Assembly: GCF_011759365.1 (NCBI RefSeq)
Contig: NZ_JAARLZ010000004.1
Coordinates: 62,001 to 126,000 of the forward strand
Source of the DNA: Luteibacter anthropi
Lineage (GTDB): Bacteria; Pseudomonadota; Gammaproteobacteria; Xanthomonadales; Rhodanobacteraceae
Reading direction: 5' to 3'
Length of the DNA stretch: 64,000 bases
Shown: positions 40,634-48,469 of the stretch, one piece after another
How the letters are laid out: every line of letters begins with the position of its first letter
Numbering within the stretch: position 1 is the stretch's first letter
Made by a program: the position numbers and the translations under genes
Notes under the pieces: model-generated
Database searches by the model: none
What the model saw: only the letters and a program-made list of their open reading frames with translations
Told to the model about the DNA's origin: nothing

Positions 40634-41854
40634 ATGAATCCAGCCATTTCCTCCCCGGAAGGCGGCGTCGCGCCCGAAAAAGCCAACTGGGCAGCCGTGT
40701 TTTCCATGACCCTCGGTGTGTTCGGCCTGGTAACGGCCGAATTCCTGCCCGCAAGCCTCCTCACTCCCATGGCTGCCAGCCTCGGGGTGACCGAGGGCGT
40801 GGCCGGCCAGACGGTGACGGTGACCGCCGTCGTCGCCATGATCGCCAGCCTGTTCACCGCCTCGGCTACCCGTAACCTCAACCGGCGCTACGTGCTGCTG
40901 GGCTTTTCGGTGCTATTGCTCGCCTCCAACTTCATGGTGGCCTTTGCGCCGAGCCTGCCGGTCGTGCTCGCTGCACGCGTGGTGCTTGGTATCGCACTGG
41001 GTGGCTTCTGGACGATGGCGGCGGCCACGACCATGCGCCTGGTGCCGGAGGCCTACATCCCGCGCGCGCTGTCCATCCTCTTCAGCGGCGTTTCGCTGGC
41101 GACCATCGCGGCAGCACCGCTGGGCAGCTATTTCGGCGGCCTGATCGGCTGGCGTGCGGTGTTCCTGATCGCGGCGGGCATCGGTGCCGTGGCCTTTGCC
41201 TGGAAGCTCGTCGCGCTGCCGAGCATGGCATCGAACGGCAATACCAACCTGGGCACGCTGGTGCAGGTGCTGAAGCGCCAGGGCGTGGCACGCGGCATGT
41301 TTGCCTGCATCCTGGTGTTCACCGGGCACTTCGCGTTCTTCACTTACCTGCGTCCGTTCCTTGAAACGGTGACCGGTGTCAGCGTCAACGGACTGTCGGC
41401 GATCCTGCTGGGCTTCGGTGTCGCGAACTTCGTGGGCACGTCACTGACCGGCCTGCTGCTGGAGCGCAGTCTCTGGGTGACGCTGGTGATCATGCCTTTC
41501 GGTATGGCCTTGATTGCACTGATGCTGATCGCTTCTGGCACCATGCCGATGTTCCACGCCGTGATGGTGTCGCTGTGGGGCATGGCCTTCGGTGCCATTC
41601 CCGTCGCGTGGACCACCTGGGTCACGCGTATCGTGCCGGATGAAGCGGAGAGTGGCGGCGGCCTGATGGTAGCGGCGGTACAGCTTGCCATCACCACGGG
41701 TGCGGCCATGGGTGGCGTGGTCTTCGACGCGGCCGGTGTAAAGGCGGTGTTCCTCGCCAGCGCGCTCGTGTTGTTGCTTGCAACGCTGGTGATCTCGCTC
41801 GGCTTCCGTGCGCACACCACGTTCGATACCGTGGCCGAAGACGGGGCGGCATAA
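40634..41854 (+). CDS. MFS transporter, DHA1-type (AraJ/NepI-like)
   Basis: This 406-aa membrane protein has 12 predicted segments. The signature between TM2 and TM3 (ASLFTASATRNLNRRYVLLG) and the TM4-5 region (VLGIALGGFWTM) are those of the DHA1 drug/purine-efflux group. It is divergent from the cupin-type AraC regulator with a 102-bp shared promoter region, so its expression is probably controlled by that protein. The substrate is unknown. Confidence 0.87.
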   Translation: MNPAISSPEGGVAPEKANWAAVFSMTLGVFGLVTAEFLPASLLTPMAASLGVTEGVAGQTVTVTAVVAMIASLFTASATRNLNRRYVLLGFSVLLLASNFMVAFAPSLPVVLAARVVLGIALGGFWTMAAATTMRLVPEAYIPRALSILFSGVSLATIAAAPLGSYFGGLIGWRAVFLIAAGIGAVAFAWKLVALPSMASNGNTNLGTLVQVLKRQGVARGMFACILVFTGHFAFFTYLRPFLETVTGVSVNGLSAILLGFGVANFVGTSLTGLLLERSLWVTLVIMPFGMALIALMLIASGTMPMFHAVMVSLWGMAFGAIPVAWTTWVTRIVPDEAESGGGLMVAAVQLAITTGAAMGGVVFDAAGVKAVFLASALVLLLATLVISLGFRAHTTFDTVAEDGAA

Positions 41855-41873
41855 GCCGCCCCGCGTTTCCCGC

Positions 41874-43541
41874 TTAGTTGACCGACACCGCGCTCCATGC
41901 GGTGGCAACGGCCTGCGACTCCGTGGAATTCGCACCATAGAGATCGTTCGCCGCCTTGATGGTGGCAGCACGTGCATCGGGATAGGTGCTTGTCGAGGTG
42001 AAGTACACGCTCAGCGCGCGGTACCAGATCTTGCCCGCCTTATCCCGGCCGATACCGGCGAAGCTGGTGTTGCCGTTGCAGACCAGATCCTTCGGCTGGT
42101 AGTTGAAGCCGCTCGGCACCACCGGGCCTTCCGCCAGCAGGTAGAAGAAGCGGTTGCCCACACCCGAGCTGTAGTGCGGATCGTAGACACCACCCTGGGT
42201 GGTCTTCGAGGCGGTGAAGCCGCCCGACGGATAGCAGCTGAACGAGCGGCCGTCGGCGTCCTGCTTGAACATCAGGCGCAGTGCCTTCGTGCCGTTCGGG
42301 TTGCTGGAATACACCGCTTCGCCGATCAGGTAGTTGCCCGGATGCCCCGGTACGTTGGCGTTGAACTCGACCAGCGTGCCGAGGATGTCGGAGTTAGCCT
42401 CGTTGAGACCGCCGCTATCCTTCACGCTGTAGTAGCCGAGGTTGGCCGTGGCGCTGTTCACGCCATGGCTCATCTCATGGCCGGCCACATCGAGTGCCAC
42501 CAGCGGCAGGTAACCCTGGCTGATGTTGCCGTCGCCGTAGTACATGCTCTTCGTACTGGCATACCAGAACGCATTGACGTAGTTCTGACCGACATGCGCA
42601 TACGACTTCACGCCCTTGCCGTCGTTGAAGATGCCGGTGCGTCCATGCACGTTCTTGTAGTAATCCCACGTGGCAGCGACGCCGAAGTAGATATCCGCAC
42701 CCACCGTGGCACGGTCGGACGTGGCGTTGTTGCCCCACGTATTGGTCGTGCTGGTATACAGCGTGGCCGACGAGGTGTTGAAGACATCCGACGGATTGTG
42801 CGCATCGTAGGTCGCGCCATTGCCGCGCGACGGATCGACCAGTTGGAAGCCGCCGCTCACCGAATTCGTGGTGATGCTGACATTGCCCAGCGTGAGCGAC
42901 TTACCCGTGCCCTGGGCCGCTGCCGTTTCCACCTGGTCGTCAAGGCCGAGGATCGTGCCGGTCTGCGCATCCACGTAGTAGATGATGTCGCCGATGGGCA
43001 CGCCGTCGTTACGTTCGCCGAGCACATGCACCTGATAAGCGAGGGTCGGCGCAACGCCACGTGCATACAGTGCCAGCGACGTTTCCGGCACGCCATTGAT
43101 GTCGCCCGGGAAAGCGGCGGCCGCTTCGACACGCGCCTGGTCGGCGCTGATCTTCGGCGTCACCGAAGGACGCTTCGCGGTGGCGAGCTTCATGCTCACG
43201 CTGTTGAGCACGCCGCTGCGCGAGTGCGAAACGACATCGCCGCCAATGACAGGAAGACCACCGAAGAAGCGATCCAGTCGTACGTGCTCCGTGCCATCGG
43301 CATCCACGATGACATCGCGGGCCTTGAACTGGTCGGAACCGGACGTCGCCTGCGACGTCGAGAGTGACAGCGTCCTTGCCGAGCGCGACAGATTGGTCGC
43401 AGGCAGGCTGAAGCTGTCGGGATGGGCGTTGACGAGGCTGAGGGCCCGGTCGATGACGGCCTGGCGATCGACGTCGGCGGCAGACGCCGAACCGACGATG
43501 CCGAACACGGCAGCGGCAAGCAAGGTAATACGAAGTCGCAT
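41874..43541 (-). CDS. Secreted M4-family (thermolysin-like) metalloprotease
   Basis: This is a 555-aa exported protease. It has a signal peptide (ending GSASA), an FTP propeptide domain (about 25-200), the M4 catalytic region with zinc motif GHEMSHGV, and the third zinc ligand in GGLNEANSD. A late catalytic His is expected in the C-terminal part (DPHYSSGVGNRFFY). It resembles vibriolysin/elastase-type enzymes that degrade host or environmental protein. The ATG has a strong GGGAGGAAGT before it. A 302-bp gap without a gene lies upstream. Confidence 0.92.
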   Translation of the reverse strand: MRLRITLLAAAVFGIVGSASAADVDRQAVIDRALSLVNAHPDSFSLPATNLSRSARTLSLSTSQATSGSDQFKARDVIVDADGTEHVRLDRFFGGLPVIGGDVVSHSRSGVLNSVSMKLATAKRPSVTPKISADQARVEAAAAFPGDINGVPETSLALYARGVAPTLAYQVHVLGERNDGVPIGDIIYYVDAQTGTILGLDDQVETAAAQGTGKSLTLGNVSITTNSVSGGFQLVDPSRGNGATYDAHNPSDVFNTSSATLYTSTTNTWGNNATSDRATVGADIYFGVAATWDYYKNVHGRTGIFNDGKGVKSYAHVGQNYVNAFWYASTKSMYYGDGNISQGYLPLVALDVAGHEMSHGVNSATANLGYYSVKDSGGLNEANSDILGTLVEFNANVPGHPGNYLIGEAVYSSNPNGTKALRLMFKQDADGRSFSCYPSGGFTASKTTQGGVYDPHYSSGVGNRFFYLLAEGPVVPSGFNYQPKDLVCNGNTSFAGIGRDKAGKIWYRALSVYFTSTSTYPDARAATIKAANDLYGANSTESQAVATAWSAVSVN

Positions 43542-43843
43542 ACTTCCTCCCTAGATGGACATGTGCGCGTCACGGCCTCGCATGTACCGTGGGCACGTAT
43601 GGGCGTCGGCCCCCACCGACGCGAAATCGCGGATCAGTCGATCCGCGGGCATCGAGGATGGCATGGCGGGGATCATGAAAAACGCCCTTGTCGTTTCCGT
43701 GGAAGAACGACCTGTTCCCTGTAGCGGGGTAGGGTATTCGTGATTTCTTGCGTTATGCAAAGGGATCAAATGCACAAAAACGGCGACCAGGTTATCTCGC
43801 GAAACGTAGGGATATCCGGGCTTCGTCGAAAGCTTCGGCTCGA
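43542..43843. other. Intergenic region, promoter side of the M4 protease
   Basis: No gene is seen in these 302 bp. A perfect palindrome CGCGGATC-AGTC-GATCCGCG at 43628-43647 without a T-run could be an operator or an mRNA hairpin. The stretch upstream of the protease start should hold its promoter, but I cannot place -35/-10 boxes with confidence. Confidence 0.4.
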
Positions 43844-44599
43844 CTAAAGCCCGAGCTCCTTAAGATATTCGCCGGGCGGTACACCCATGAGGCGCGCGAA
43901 GGCCGTGGAGAAACTACTGGCACTGCGATAACCCACATCCAGTGCCACTGCGATCAGTGGCTCTCCCTGGATCATGTGCTCGATGGCCATCACCACTCGC
44001 ATGCGATCACGCCACTGGCGGAAACCAAGGCCGGTATCCTCCTGAAACTTTCGCGCCAGCGTGCGCTCGCTCGTGCCGACGCGCACCGCCAGTTCGGCAA
44101 GTGATTCGGACGAAGCAGGATGCTCGCGCAGATAGCGAGTGATGCTTCGTACGCGTTTGTCGCTGCCGTCAGGTATCGAAAGCATCGAACCTGCCTTGTA
44201 CTGCTCCAGCTGAACGACCAGAAGCTCGCGTATGAGATCGCGTTCGCGATCATCCGCGATGCCCAGCCATGCCGTTCGCTTGACCAGTTCAAGGGCGAGG
44301 CCCGAGAGGGGTAACAGCACGCAATGATCGGGCAGCGCCCTTGCGTCCTCCGCCGGCAGATGCATGCGGATCAGTTCGCACACCTTTGGATAACTGGCCG
44401 CGTGCTCGTGCCGGGGTGGTACCCACACAGCCGTGCCCGGTGTCGCCAGATGCCATCCGGCGTGGTCCTGGATGCGGACCGTCCCATCAAGTGCGAGCGT
44501 GAGCTGGCCCTCGTGATGCGTGTGCAGATGAACCTCTGCGCCCGCGGGGTGGGTAACCCTGTTAGCGCGGAAAACGGGCATGGCGGGAGTCGAGGGCAT
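43844..44599 (-). CDS. AraC-family transcriptional regulator
   Basis: This 251-aa protein starts at an ATG at 44599 (MPSTPAMPVFRANR); further upstream the frame overlaps the divergent reductase gene. It has an N-terminal cupin sensor (HLHTHHEGQLTLALDG, WVPPRHEHA) and a C-terminal HTH pair (ESLAELAVRVGTSERTLARKF and IAVALDVGYRSASSFSTAFA). It is divergent from the FMN reductase gene and may regulate it. No clear ribosome binding site is seen, and a second ATG at 44581 is possible. Confidence 0.85.
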   Translation of the reverse strand: MPSTPAMPVFRANRVTHPAGAEVHLHTHHEGQLTLALDGTVRIQDHAGWHLATPGTAVWVPPRHEHAASYPKVCELIRMHLPAEDARALPDHCVLLPLSGLALELVKRTAWLGIADDRERDLIRELLVVQLEQYKAGSMLSIPDGSDKRVRSITRYLREHPASSESLAELAVRVGTSERTLARKFQEDTGLGFRQWRDRMRVVMAIEHMIQGEPLIAVALDVGYRSASSFSTAFARLMGVPPGEYLKELGL

Positions 44600-44695
44600 C
44601 GTGACCGGGCGACAAAACGATTTGGCCGATTGGCGAAATAAAGGCTTCTTTGTTTCGCCTAACGTACTCCCATCGTCTACCAAAGGTAAATCGTC

Positions 44696-45256
44696 ATGTG
44701 CCCCACCCGTATTCTTGGTATCTCCGGGAGCCTGCGCTCCGGCTCGCACTCCGATGGCATCCTGGCCAGCATTGCCGACATGCTTCCGGATAACGTCGCC
44801 TGGTCCACGCTGGACATCGGCGAACTGCCGCACTACAACGCCGACCTCGAGGCCAGCGCACTTCCGGCGGCCGTACTACAGGCGCGTGCCAAAGTAGAGG
44901 CTGCTGCCGCGGTTGTCCTCGCCGTACCCGAATATAACCACGGCATTCCCGGTGTACTGAAGAACACCCTGGACTGGCTCTCGCGTCCGGTCAGGGCCAG
45001 CTGCATGATGGGTAAGCCGGTATTCTTCGTCACTCAGTCGGCAGGTACGCTCGGTGGTGTACGCGCTCAATGCCAGCTGCGTGAAACACTGGCCTCGATG
45101 TTGTGTGAACTGCCGCCCATGAAAGAAATGGTAGTAACGCATGCAGGCGAAAAGATTCGTGGCGGACGCATCTGCGACGAAACCACTGCGCAGTTCATCG
45201 AGGCCCAGCTGCTCGCCTTTCTCGATCGCTATGTCCCTCTCGGAGAGATCGCATGA
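44696..45256 (+). CDS. NADPH-dependent FMN reductase (quinone reductase-type)
   Basis: This 186-aa flavodoxin-fold enzyme has the FMN phosphate loop GISGSLRSGSHS and the motif PEYNHGIPGVLKNTLDW, both typical of the ChrR/YieF/azoreductase group. It probably reduces quinones or metal ions using NAD(P)H. The stop overlaps the start of the XapX gene (ATGA). Confidence 0.9.
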   Translation: MCPTRILGISGSLRSGSHSDGILASIADMLPDNVAWSTLDIGELPHYNADLEASALPAAVLQARAKVEAAAAVVLAVPEYNHGIPGVLKNTLDWLSRPVRASCMMGKPVFFVTQSAGTLGGVRAQCQLRETLASMLCELPPMKEMVVTHAGEKIRGGRICDETTAQFIEAQLLAFLDRYVPLGEIA

Positions 45257-45408
45257 CCACGGCCTTGATCGCACTCGCGACCGGACTCGTAGTCGGTGCC
45301 CTGTTCGCCTGGCTGCGTCTTCCGATTCCCGCACCGGCAAGCCTCCCCGGCATTGTCGGCGCCGTAGGCTGTTTCCTCGGTAGCGTCATCGTCCAGTCCT
45401 TCCGCTGA
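45253..45408 (+). CDS. Small XapX-type (DUF1427-like) membrane protein
   Basis: This 51-aa reading frame overlaps the reductase stop by 4 nt (ATGA), so translation is coupled. The sequence, with an N-terminal helix TALIALATGLVVGALFAWLRL, then PIPAPASLPGIVGAVGCFLG, matches the XapX pattern of two membrane segments around a PxPAP motif. XapX proteins are small and of unknown role, often near quinone or xanthosine genes. Confidence 0.7.
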   Translation: MTTALIALATGLVVGALFAWLRLPIPAPASLPGIVGAVGCFLGSVIVQSFR

Positions 45409-45429
45409 ACACGACGCATAGTGGGGATG

Positions 45430-45455
45430 TCGCGCGCAAGGCGCACTCCTGCAAG
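45430..45455. repeat. Degraded REP-like half element
   Basis: TCGCGCGCAAGGCGCACTCCTG is one half of the REP-like inverted family with changes. It marks the left border region of the phage-tail locus. Confidence 0.5.
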
Positions 45456-45465
45456 AGCGGCCCCG

Positions 45466-45768
45466 TCAGCCCAGGCGGCGCGTCGGCTTGACGCGGTGAC
45501 GATGATGCGTGCCTCCGCGTATGCGGCGGCGCTTTACGGCATCTTCAAGATCTTCTTCGATGCGTTCTGCGAGGTCGTCGCCATCACGCGTGTAGATGCC
45601 GACCAGTTCGTCATCGGGAGCCGTACCCGGATATTCGACCGTTACCATGCCATCGGGTCCCACGCAGACGGCCCGTGCGGATTCAAAGGTAAGAATCGCC
45701 GCCGCCGCACGACTGGCGCAGGTCGCCGTGGTGTGCTTGCCCAGGCGGCCGCAGTGTCGTTCACTCAT
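45466..45768 (-). CDS. Hypothetical protein, repressor side of the tailocin locus
   Basis: This 100-aa protein starts at the ATG at 45768, which has GGAG 6 nt before it; an ATG at 45780 is possible but lacks a site. The middle part (FESARAVCVGPDGMVTVEYPG) looks like a small beta structure and the C-terminus is very basic (DAVKRRRIRGG, VKPTRRLG). No family is recognised. It lies downstream of the 91-aa gene on the same strand and may share its tandem promoters. Confidence 0.5.
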   Translation of the reverse strand: MSERHCGRLGKHTTATCASRAAAAILTFESARAVCVGPDGMVTVEYPGTAPDDELVGIYTRDGDDLAERIEEDLEDAVKRRRIRGGTHHRHRVKPTRRLG

Positions 45769-45804
45769 CTCTTGCTCCATGGCTGGCGTTTTCGATGCCA
45801 GAGT

Positions 45805-46080
45805 TCAGATCGAATACCTGTCGATGGCGGTTTCCACGGAGTCGCGATCGATGCGTTCGTGGGTCATCGTCGTGAGCTTCGCGACGATTTCTTCCATGTG
45901 CTCGTCAATGATGGTGTCAAAGACCACGGCTACGTCACGGGGATGGGCTTCCACCAGCGAGCCGTCGCGCAATTCCACGTCGAATGGCAGCCGAAGGAAG
46001 TTCTCGTTACCGCGTCCGGATGCAGGCGGTGCGAACGGAGCGAGCGCTTTCGCCAGGGTCGGGTGCATGCCCTTCATCAT
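45805..46080 (-). CDS. Hypothetical protein, repressor side of the tailocin locus
   Basis: This 91-aa protein starts at the ATG at 46080 with GGGAGAG 5 nt before it. The sequence MHPTLAKALAPFAPP leads to a beta-rich part (FLRLPFDVELRDGSLVEAHPRD) and an acidic helical end. It is not recognised. Two overlapping sigma-70-type promoters with repeated palindromic sites lie just upstream, so it is probably controlled by the tailocin repressor. Confidence 0.55.
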   Translation of the reverse strand: MMKGMHPTLAKALAPFAPPASGRGNENFLRLPFDVELRDGSLVEAHPRDVAVVFDTIIDEHMEEIVAKLTTMTHERIDRDSVETAIDRYSI

Positions 46081-46121
46081 GATTCTCTCCCGTAACCGAC
46101 CGGGACGGTCGGTGCGAAAGT

Positions 46122-46175
46122 AGAATACGAAATGCATAGAATGACGTCAATACGATTTGTATAAAATCACGTCAA
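46122..46175 (-). promoter_or_regulatory. Two overlapping promoters with repeated operator-like sites
   Basis: On the minus strand, TTGACG (46175-46170), 17 nt, TATTGA (46152-46147) and TTGACG (46150-46145), 17 nt, TATTCT (46127-46122) form two promoters offset by 25 bp. The spacers share a repeated word (TTATACAAATCGTA and CTATGCATTTCGTA), like the operator near 46714. The arrangement suggests a repressor or activator binding to direct repeats between -35 and -10. Confidence 0.6.
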
Positions 46176-46301
46176 ACCGTATGCGTACTGCATAGTTTGT
46201 TTATGCTGCGTTCACTAAAAAGCGTGACTTGTCATAAAGAGAGCGGTTTTACCTTGCTTCCGCAGCCGCGGAAGTCCGTAAGGTGACAGCGCTCCTTTGG
46301 G

Positions 46302-46649
46302 CTACTTCGACGTGCCGGAGCCCCCCCGCATGGCCCGGACCATCGCCAGAACGGCCTGCTGCTGCTCATCGCTGAGCCCGCGCATCTCGCGCGCCGTCGC
46401 TGCTGGCAGCTTTTCTTCCACGAGCTCCACCTGACCCTCGGTGATCGAGTCCAGATCGGTCTGGAGTACGTCCAATAGTGCTTTCAGCTCTTCCATATCC
46501 CAGCGCGACCCCCTGGTGCCGTTGAACCATGACGCGACGGTGGAGTAAGCACGCTCGATGCCGCGGCGGCTGAGTTCCGCCAGTACATCGTCGTTCTTGA
46601 GTCCGAGGGCGTCTCGCCGTGCTGTGAGATTCGCAGATATCTTGCTCAT
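46302..46649 (-). CDS. XRE-type transcriptional repressor
   Basis: This 115-aa protein has an N-terminal helix-turn-helix (ARRDALGLKNDDVLAELSRRG, about 10-60) of the kind seen in small phage repressors. There is no peptidase (LexA/S24) domain, so induction would not be by self-cleavage. It is divergent from the zinc-finger gene at 46877. The region between holds palindromes that are good candidates for its binding. By position it corresponds to the PrtR or Cro/CI role in pyocin clusters, but the functional match is inferred. Confidence 0.72.
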   Translation of the reverse strand: MSKISANLTARRDALGLKNDDVLAELSRRGIERAYSTVASWFNGTRGSRWDMEELKALLDVLQTDLDSITEGQVELVEEKLPAATAREMRGLSDEQQQAVLAMVRAMRGGSGTSK

Positions 46650-46713
46650 AGATTGAGACGCTTGGTACGCGCGGCTTTCAGGGGTGGTTCCCAGCCTAAG
46701 CGCGGGCTTGCAT

Positions 46714-46726
46714 TCGTATTATACGA
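46714..46726. promoter_or_regulatory. Perfect palindrome, candidate operator
   Basis: TCGTAT-T-ATACGA is a perfect 6-bp inverted repeat around one base. Related half sites (AATCGTAT at 46750-46757; ATACGATTTGTAT at 46150-46162) recur in both intergenic regions around the repressor gene. Confidence 0.6.
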
Positions 46727-46732
46727 TATGTA

Positions 46733-46760
46733 TTGTTATTCACGATGCGAATCGTATAAA
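46733..46760 (+). promoter_or_regulatory. Sigma-70-type promoter of the zinc-finger gene
   Basis: TTGTTA, 16 nt, TATAAA on the plus strand, 117 nt before the zinc-finger gene. The -10 overlaps an operator-like half site (GAATCGTATAAA), so repression by the divergent XRE protein is plausible. Confidence 0.6.
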
Positions 46761-46876
46761 TAAGGTTCGCGAAGGACAGGACGATCGACTGCAGCGATGC
46801 CGGACCTGTCGATACCGCGCGGGCCGCTCCACGGGGATGTCCCGCGTCGATTCCACTCCATTGTCCGGAGAACGCC

Positions 46877-47077
46877 ATGGACGATCTTGATCGCGCCGAA
46901 TCCTATGAATCCATCGCGCGGGAAGCCGCGCTCCACCGTCACGCGGCACGTCCCCGCTTCATTCCCGACTGCGAAGCCTGCGGCGTGGTTCCCGCCCATG
47001 TCACCTCCACGGGCGTGACATGGCGCTTCTGCTCCGACTGCGCCGAAGAACACCTGAAGAAACGACGCGACGCCTGA
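46877..47077 (+). CDS. TraR/DksA-type zinc-finger protein
   Basis: This 66-aa protein has the C4 zinc motif CEACG ... CSDC and a basic C-terminus, like TraR and other short DksA relatives that bind RNA polymerase through the secondary channel. Pyocin clusters carry a similar gene, ptrB, beside the repressor. It is the first plus-strand gene after the operator region and so the likely early gene of the locus. Confidence 0.72.
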   Translation: MDDLDRAESYESIAREAALHRHAARPRFIPDCEACGVVPAHVTSTGVTWRFCSDCAEEHLKKRRDA

Positions 47078-47130
47078 TTCCCTACGCGGCAGGCCTGCAT
47101 GACGACGTACCCATCGAGAAGGAGAGAGCC

Positions 47131-47610
47131 ATGACGATTTCAAGCGACGTTTCCCATGCGTCATTCCGCGAGCGGGTGCATGCGCTGGTGGGGCATACGA
47201 CATGGCGCGAGTCTTCCGGTGGCGGCCCACGCTACCGCAACGGCATTCCCGGCGATCACATGATCGCCGCGGCGCTTTCCTTCGGCCGTGCGCATGCGGA
47301 GGATATCGGCCCGGATATCGCATTCGACATCGCGACGGGGAGGGCAGGTCACTACGGCCGCGTCTGTGCGGCCCTGGGCAAGGCCCTCGGTCGCGATCGT
47401 TCAGTGCTGGTGCGACGAAATCGCGCGTGCCTGGGGCACGTGAGCATGGCGGCTTATCATGTCGTGATGGGCACCCCGTGCCCGGCCATGCCTGCCGGCA
47501 TGGCCGAAGCCGACTGGCGCAACCTCGTCGCCGCCGGCGCCTGTGTGCTCGAACGCATGGCGGAAGATGCACTGGCACTCGCAGCGCGAAAGGCGCGTTT
47601 CGCCGCGTAG
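47131..47610 (+). CDS. Unknown protein, candidate late-gene activator or antiterminator
   Basis: This 159-aa protein starts at 47131 with GAAGGAGAGAGCC upstream. It is not recognised from sequence. It contains an early basic helix (SHASFRERVHALVG), a YRNGIPGDHMIAAALSFG segment, and a C-terminal helix rich in Ala and Arg. Its place, just before a TTGACA element that is followed by a terminator and then lysis genes, mirrors that of lambda Q. It could therefore be a Q-like antiterminator, but there is no sequence proof. Confidence 0.55.
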   Translation: MTISSDVSHASFRERVHALVGHTTWRESSGGGPRYRNGIPGDHMIAAALSFGRAHAEDIGPDIAFDIATGRAGHYGRVCAALGKALGRDRSVLVRRNRACLGHVSMAAYHVVMGTPCPAMPAGMAEADWRNLVAAGACVLERMAEDALALAARKARFAA

Positions 47611-47621
47611 GCAAACCACGC

Positions 47622-47650
47622 TTGACAAGGTTTCAAACTGCGAGAAACTT
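47622..47650 (+). promoter_or_regulatory. Late promoter-like element 1
   Basis: TTGACA, then AGGTTTCAAACTGCGAG (17 nt), then AAACTT. The -35 is consensus and the -10 is poor. The same element, starting TTGACAAGGTTT, recurs at 49129. Each copy is followed within about 30-90 nt by an intrinsic terminator. Confidence 0.6.
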
Positions 47651-47669
47651 TCACCATCGACTTCATATG

Positions 47670-47695
47670 CCCCGCCTTCGCGGGGCTTTTTTTTT
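47670..47695 (+). terminator. Intrinsic terminator just after late element 1
   Basis: CCCCGC-CTTC-GCGGGG followed by nine T, only about 20 nt beyond the probable start site of late promoter 1. A terminator here would stop the lysis transcript unless polymerase is modified. Confidence 0.88.
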
Positions 47696-47735
47696 GGCCG
47701 CCCCATCGCGCAGCCCCGATATCCCCACCCGTCAC

Positions 47736-47756
47736 GTCACGACCCGAGGTCGTGAC
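47736..47756 (+). other. Leader hairpin before the holin gene
   Basis: GTCACGACC-CGA-GGTCGTGAC is a perfect 9-bp inverted repeat, and a second one, GCGAGT-TCG-ACTCGC, lies at 47766-47780. They would fold in the leader RNA of the lysis genes. Confidence 0.5.
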
Positions 47757-47798
47757 GCATCTTGTGCGAGTTCGACTCGCTCCATTACCGGGAGCACC

Positions 47799-48002
47799 AT
47801 GATCACTAAGGACCTGGCGGCCGAATCCGGCGTTGCCCTGGCAAGACTTACCCCACCCGCTGCCGTCGTCACCGCCTCAGCCAGCGGTTACTCACTGCAG
47901 GACTGGACCTATATCGGCACCCTGGCCTTCCTGCTCATGCAGGGCGCCTACCTCGCCTGGAAATGGTGGAGGGAATGGCACTACAAGAGGCTGGCGCCAT
48001 GA
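47799..48002 (+). CDS. Small holin-like membrane protein
   Basis: This 67-aa protein has one clear membrane segment, DWTYIGTLAFLLMQGAYLAW, followed by a basic tail (KWWREWHYKRLAP), the pattern of one-pass phage holins. GGGAG lies 5 nt before the ATG at 47799. It overlaps the endolysin start (ATGA), so the lysis genes are translationally coupled. Confidence 0.72.
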   Translation: MITKDLAAESGVALARLTPPAAVVTASASGYSLQDWTYIGTLAFLLMQGAYLAWKWWREWHYKRLAP

Positions 48003-48469
48003 ACGGCCGCTCGCTCGGAACCGTGACGGCCGTTGTGGTGACGGCAGCCGTTGCACTGGTCGCGCAGTTCGAAGGTACACGCTACGTGGCCTATCCCGAT
48101 CCGGCCACTCGCGGTGCACCGTGGACCATCTGCAAAGGGCATACACGCAACGTCAAGGAAGGCGACACTGCGACGCGGAAGCAGTGCGACGATTGGCTTC
48201 GTGCGGATCTGGACGAAGCCAACGACGCGATCAATCGCTGTATATCGGTTCGACTCAACGACAACCAGCGGGCGGCCCTGATGTCGGCCGTGATGAATGC
48301 CGGGCCATCGCTGGTTTGCGGATCGAGTCTCCAGCGAAAGGCGAATGCCGGCGATCTGATGAGCATGTGTGGTGAACTGTCGAGATGGATTTACGCAGAC
48401 GGGCGCGTGCTGCCTGGCCTGGTGAGGCGTCGTTCTGAGGAACGTGCCCTATGTGAGCGCAAGCCATGA
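47999..48469 (+). CDS. Phage endolysin, GH24 lysozyme with signal-anchor N-terminus
   Basis: This 156-aa lysozyme has an N-terminal hydrophobic stretch (VTAVVVTAAVALVAQ) typical of SAR endolysins that reach the periplasm without the holin. The GH24 catalytic residues are visible: Glu in QFEG, Asp in YPDPAT and Thr in WTICKGHT. It is a muramidase of the P21/P1 Lyz type. It begins within the holin stop. Confidence 0.85.
   Translation: MNGRSLGTVTAVVVTAAVALVAQFEGTRYVAYPDPATRGAPWTICKGHTRNVKEGDTATRKQCDDWLRADLDEANDAINRCISVRLNDNQRAALMSAVMNAGPSLVCGSSLQRKANAGDLMSMCGELSRWIYADGRVLPGLVRRRSEERALCERKP

Noticed and set aside
45421-46095. A plus-strand open frame of 224 codons at the left of the tailocin locus
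   Set aside because: It is antisense to two short genes with good ribosome binding sites and promoters, and its own composition is that of a shadow.
47762-47797. A tRNA-like 3' end (GCGAGTTCGACTCGC) that might be a phage attachment site
   Set aside because: The loop has five bases rather than seven, no acceptor or anticodon arm is found upstream, and no integrase is present.
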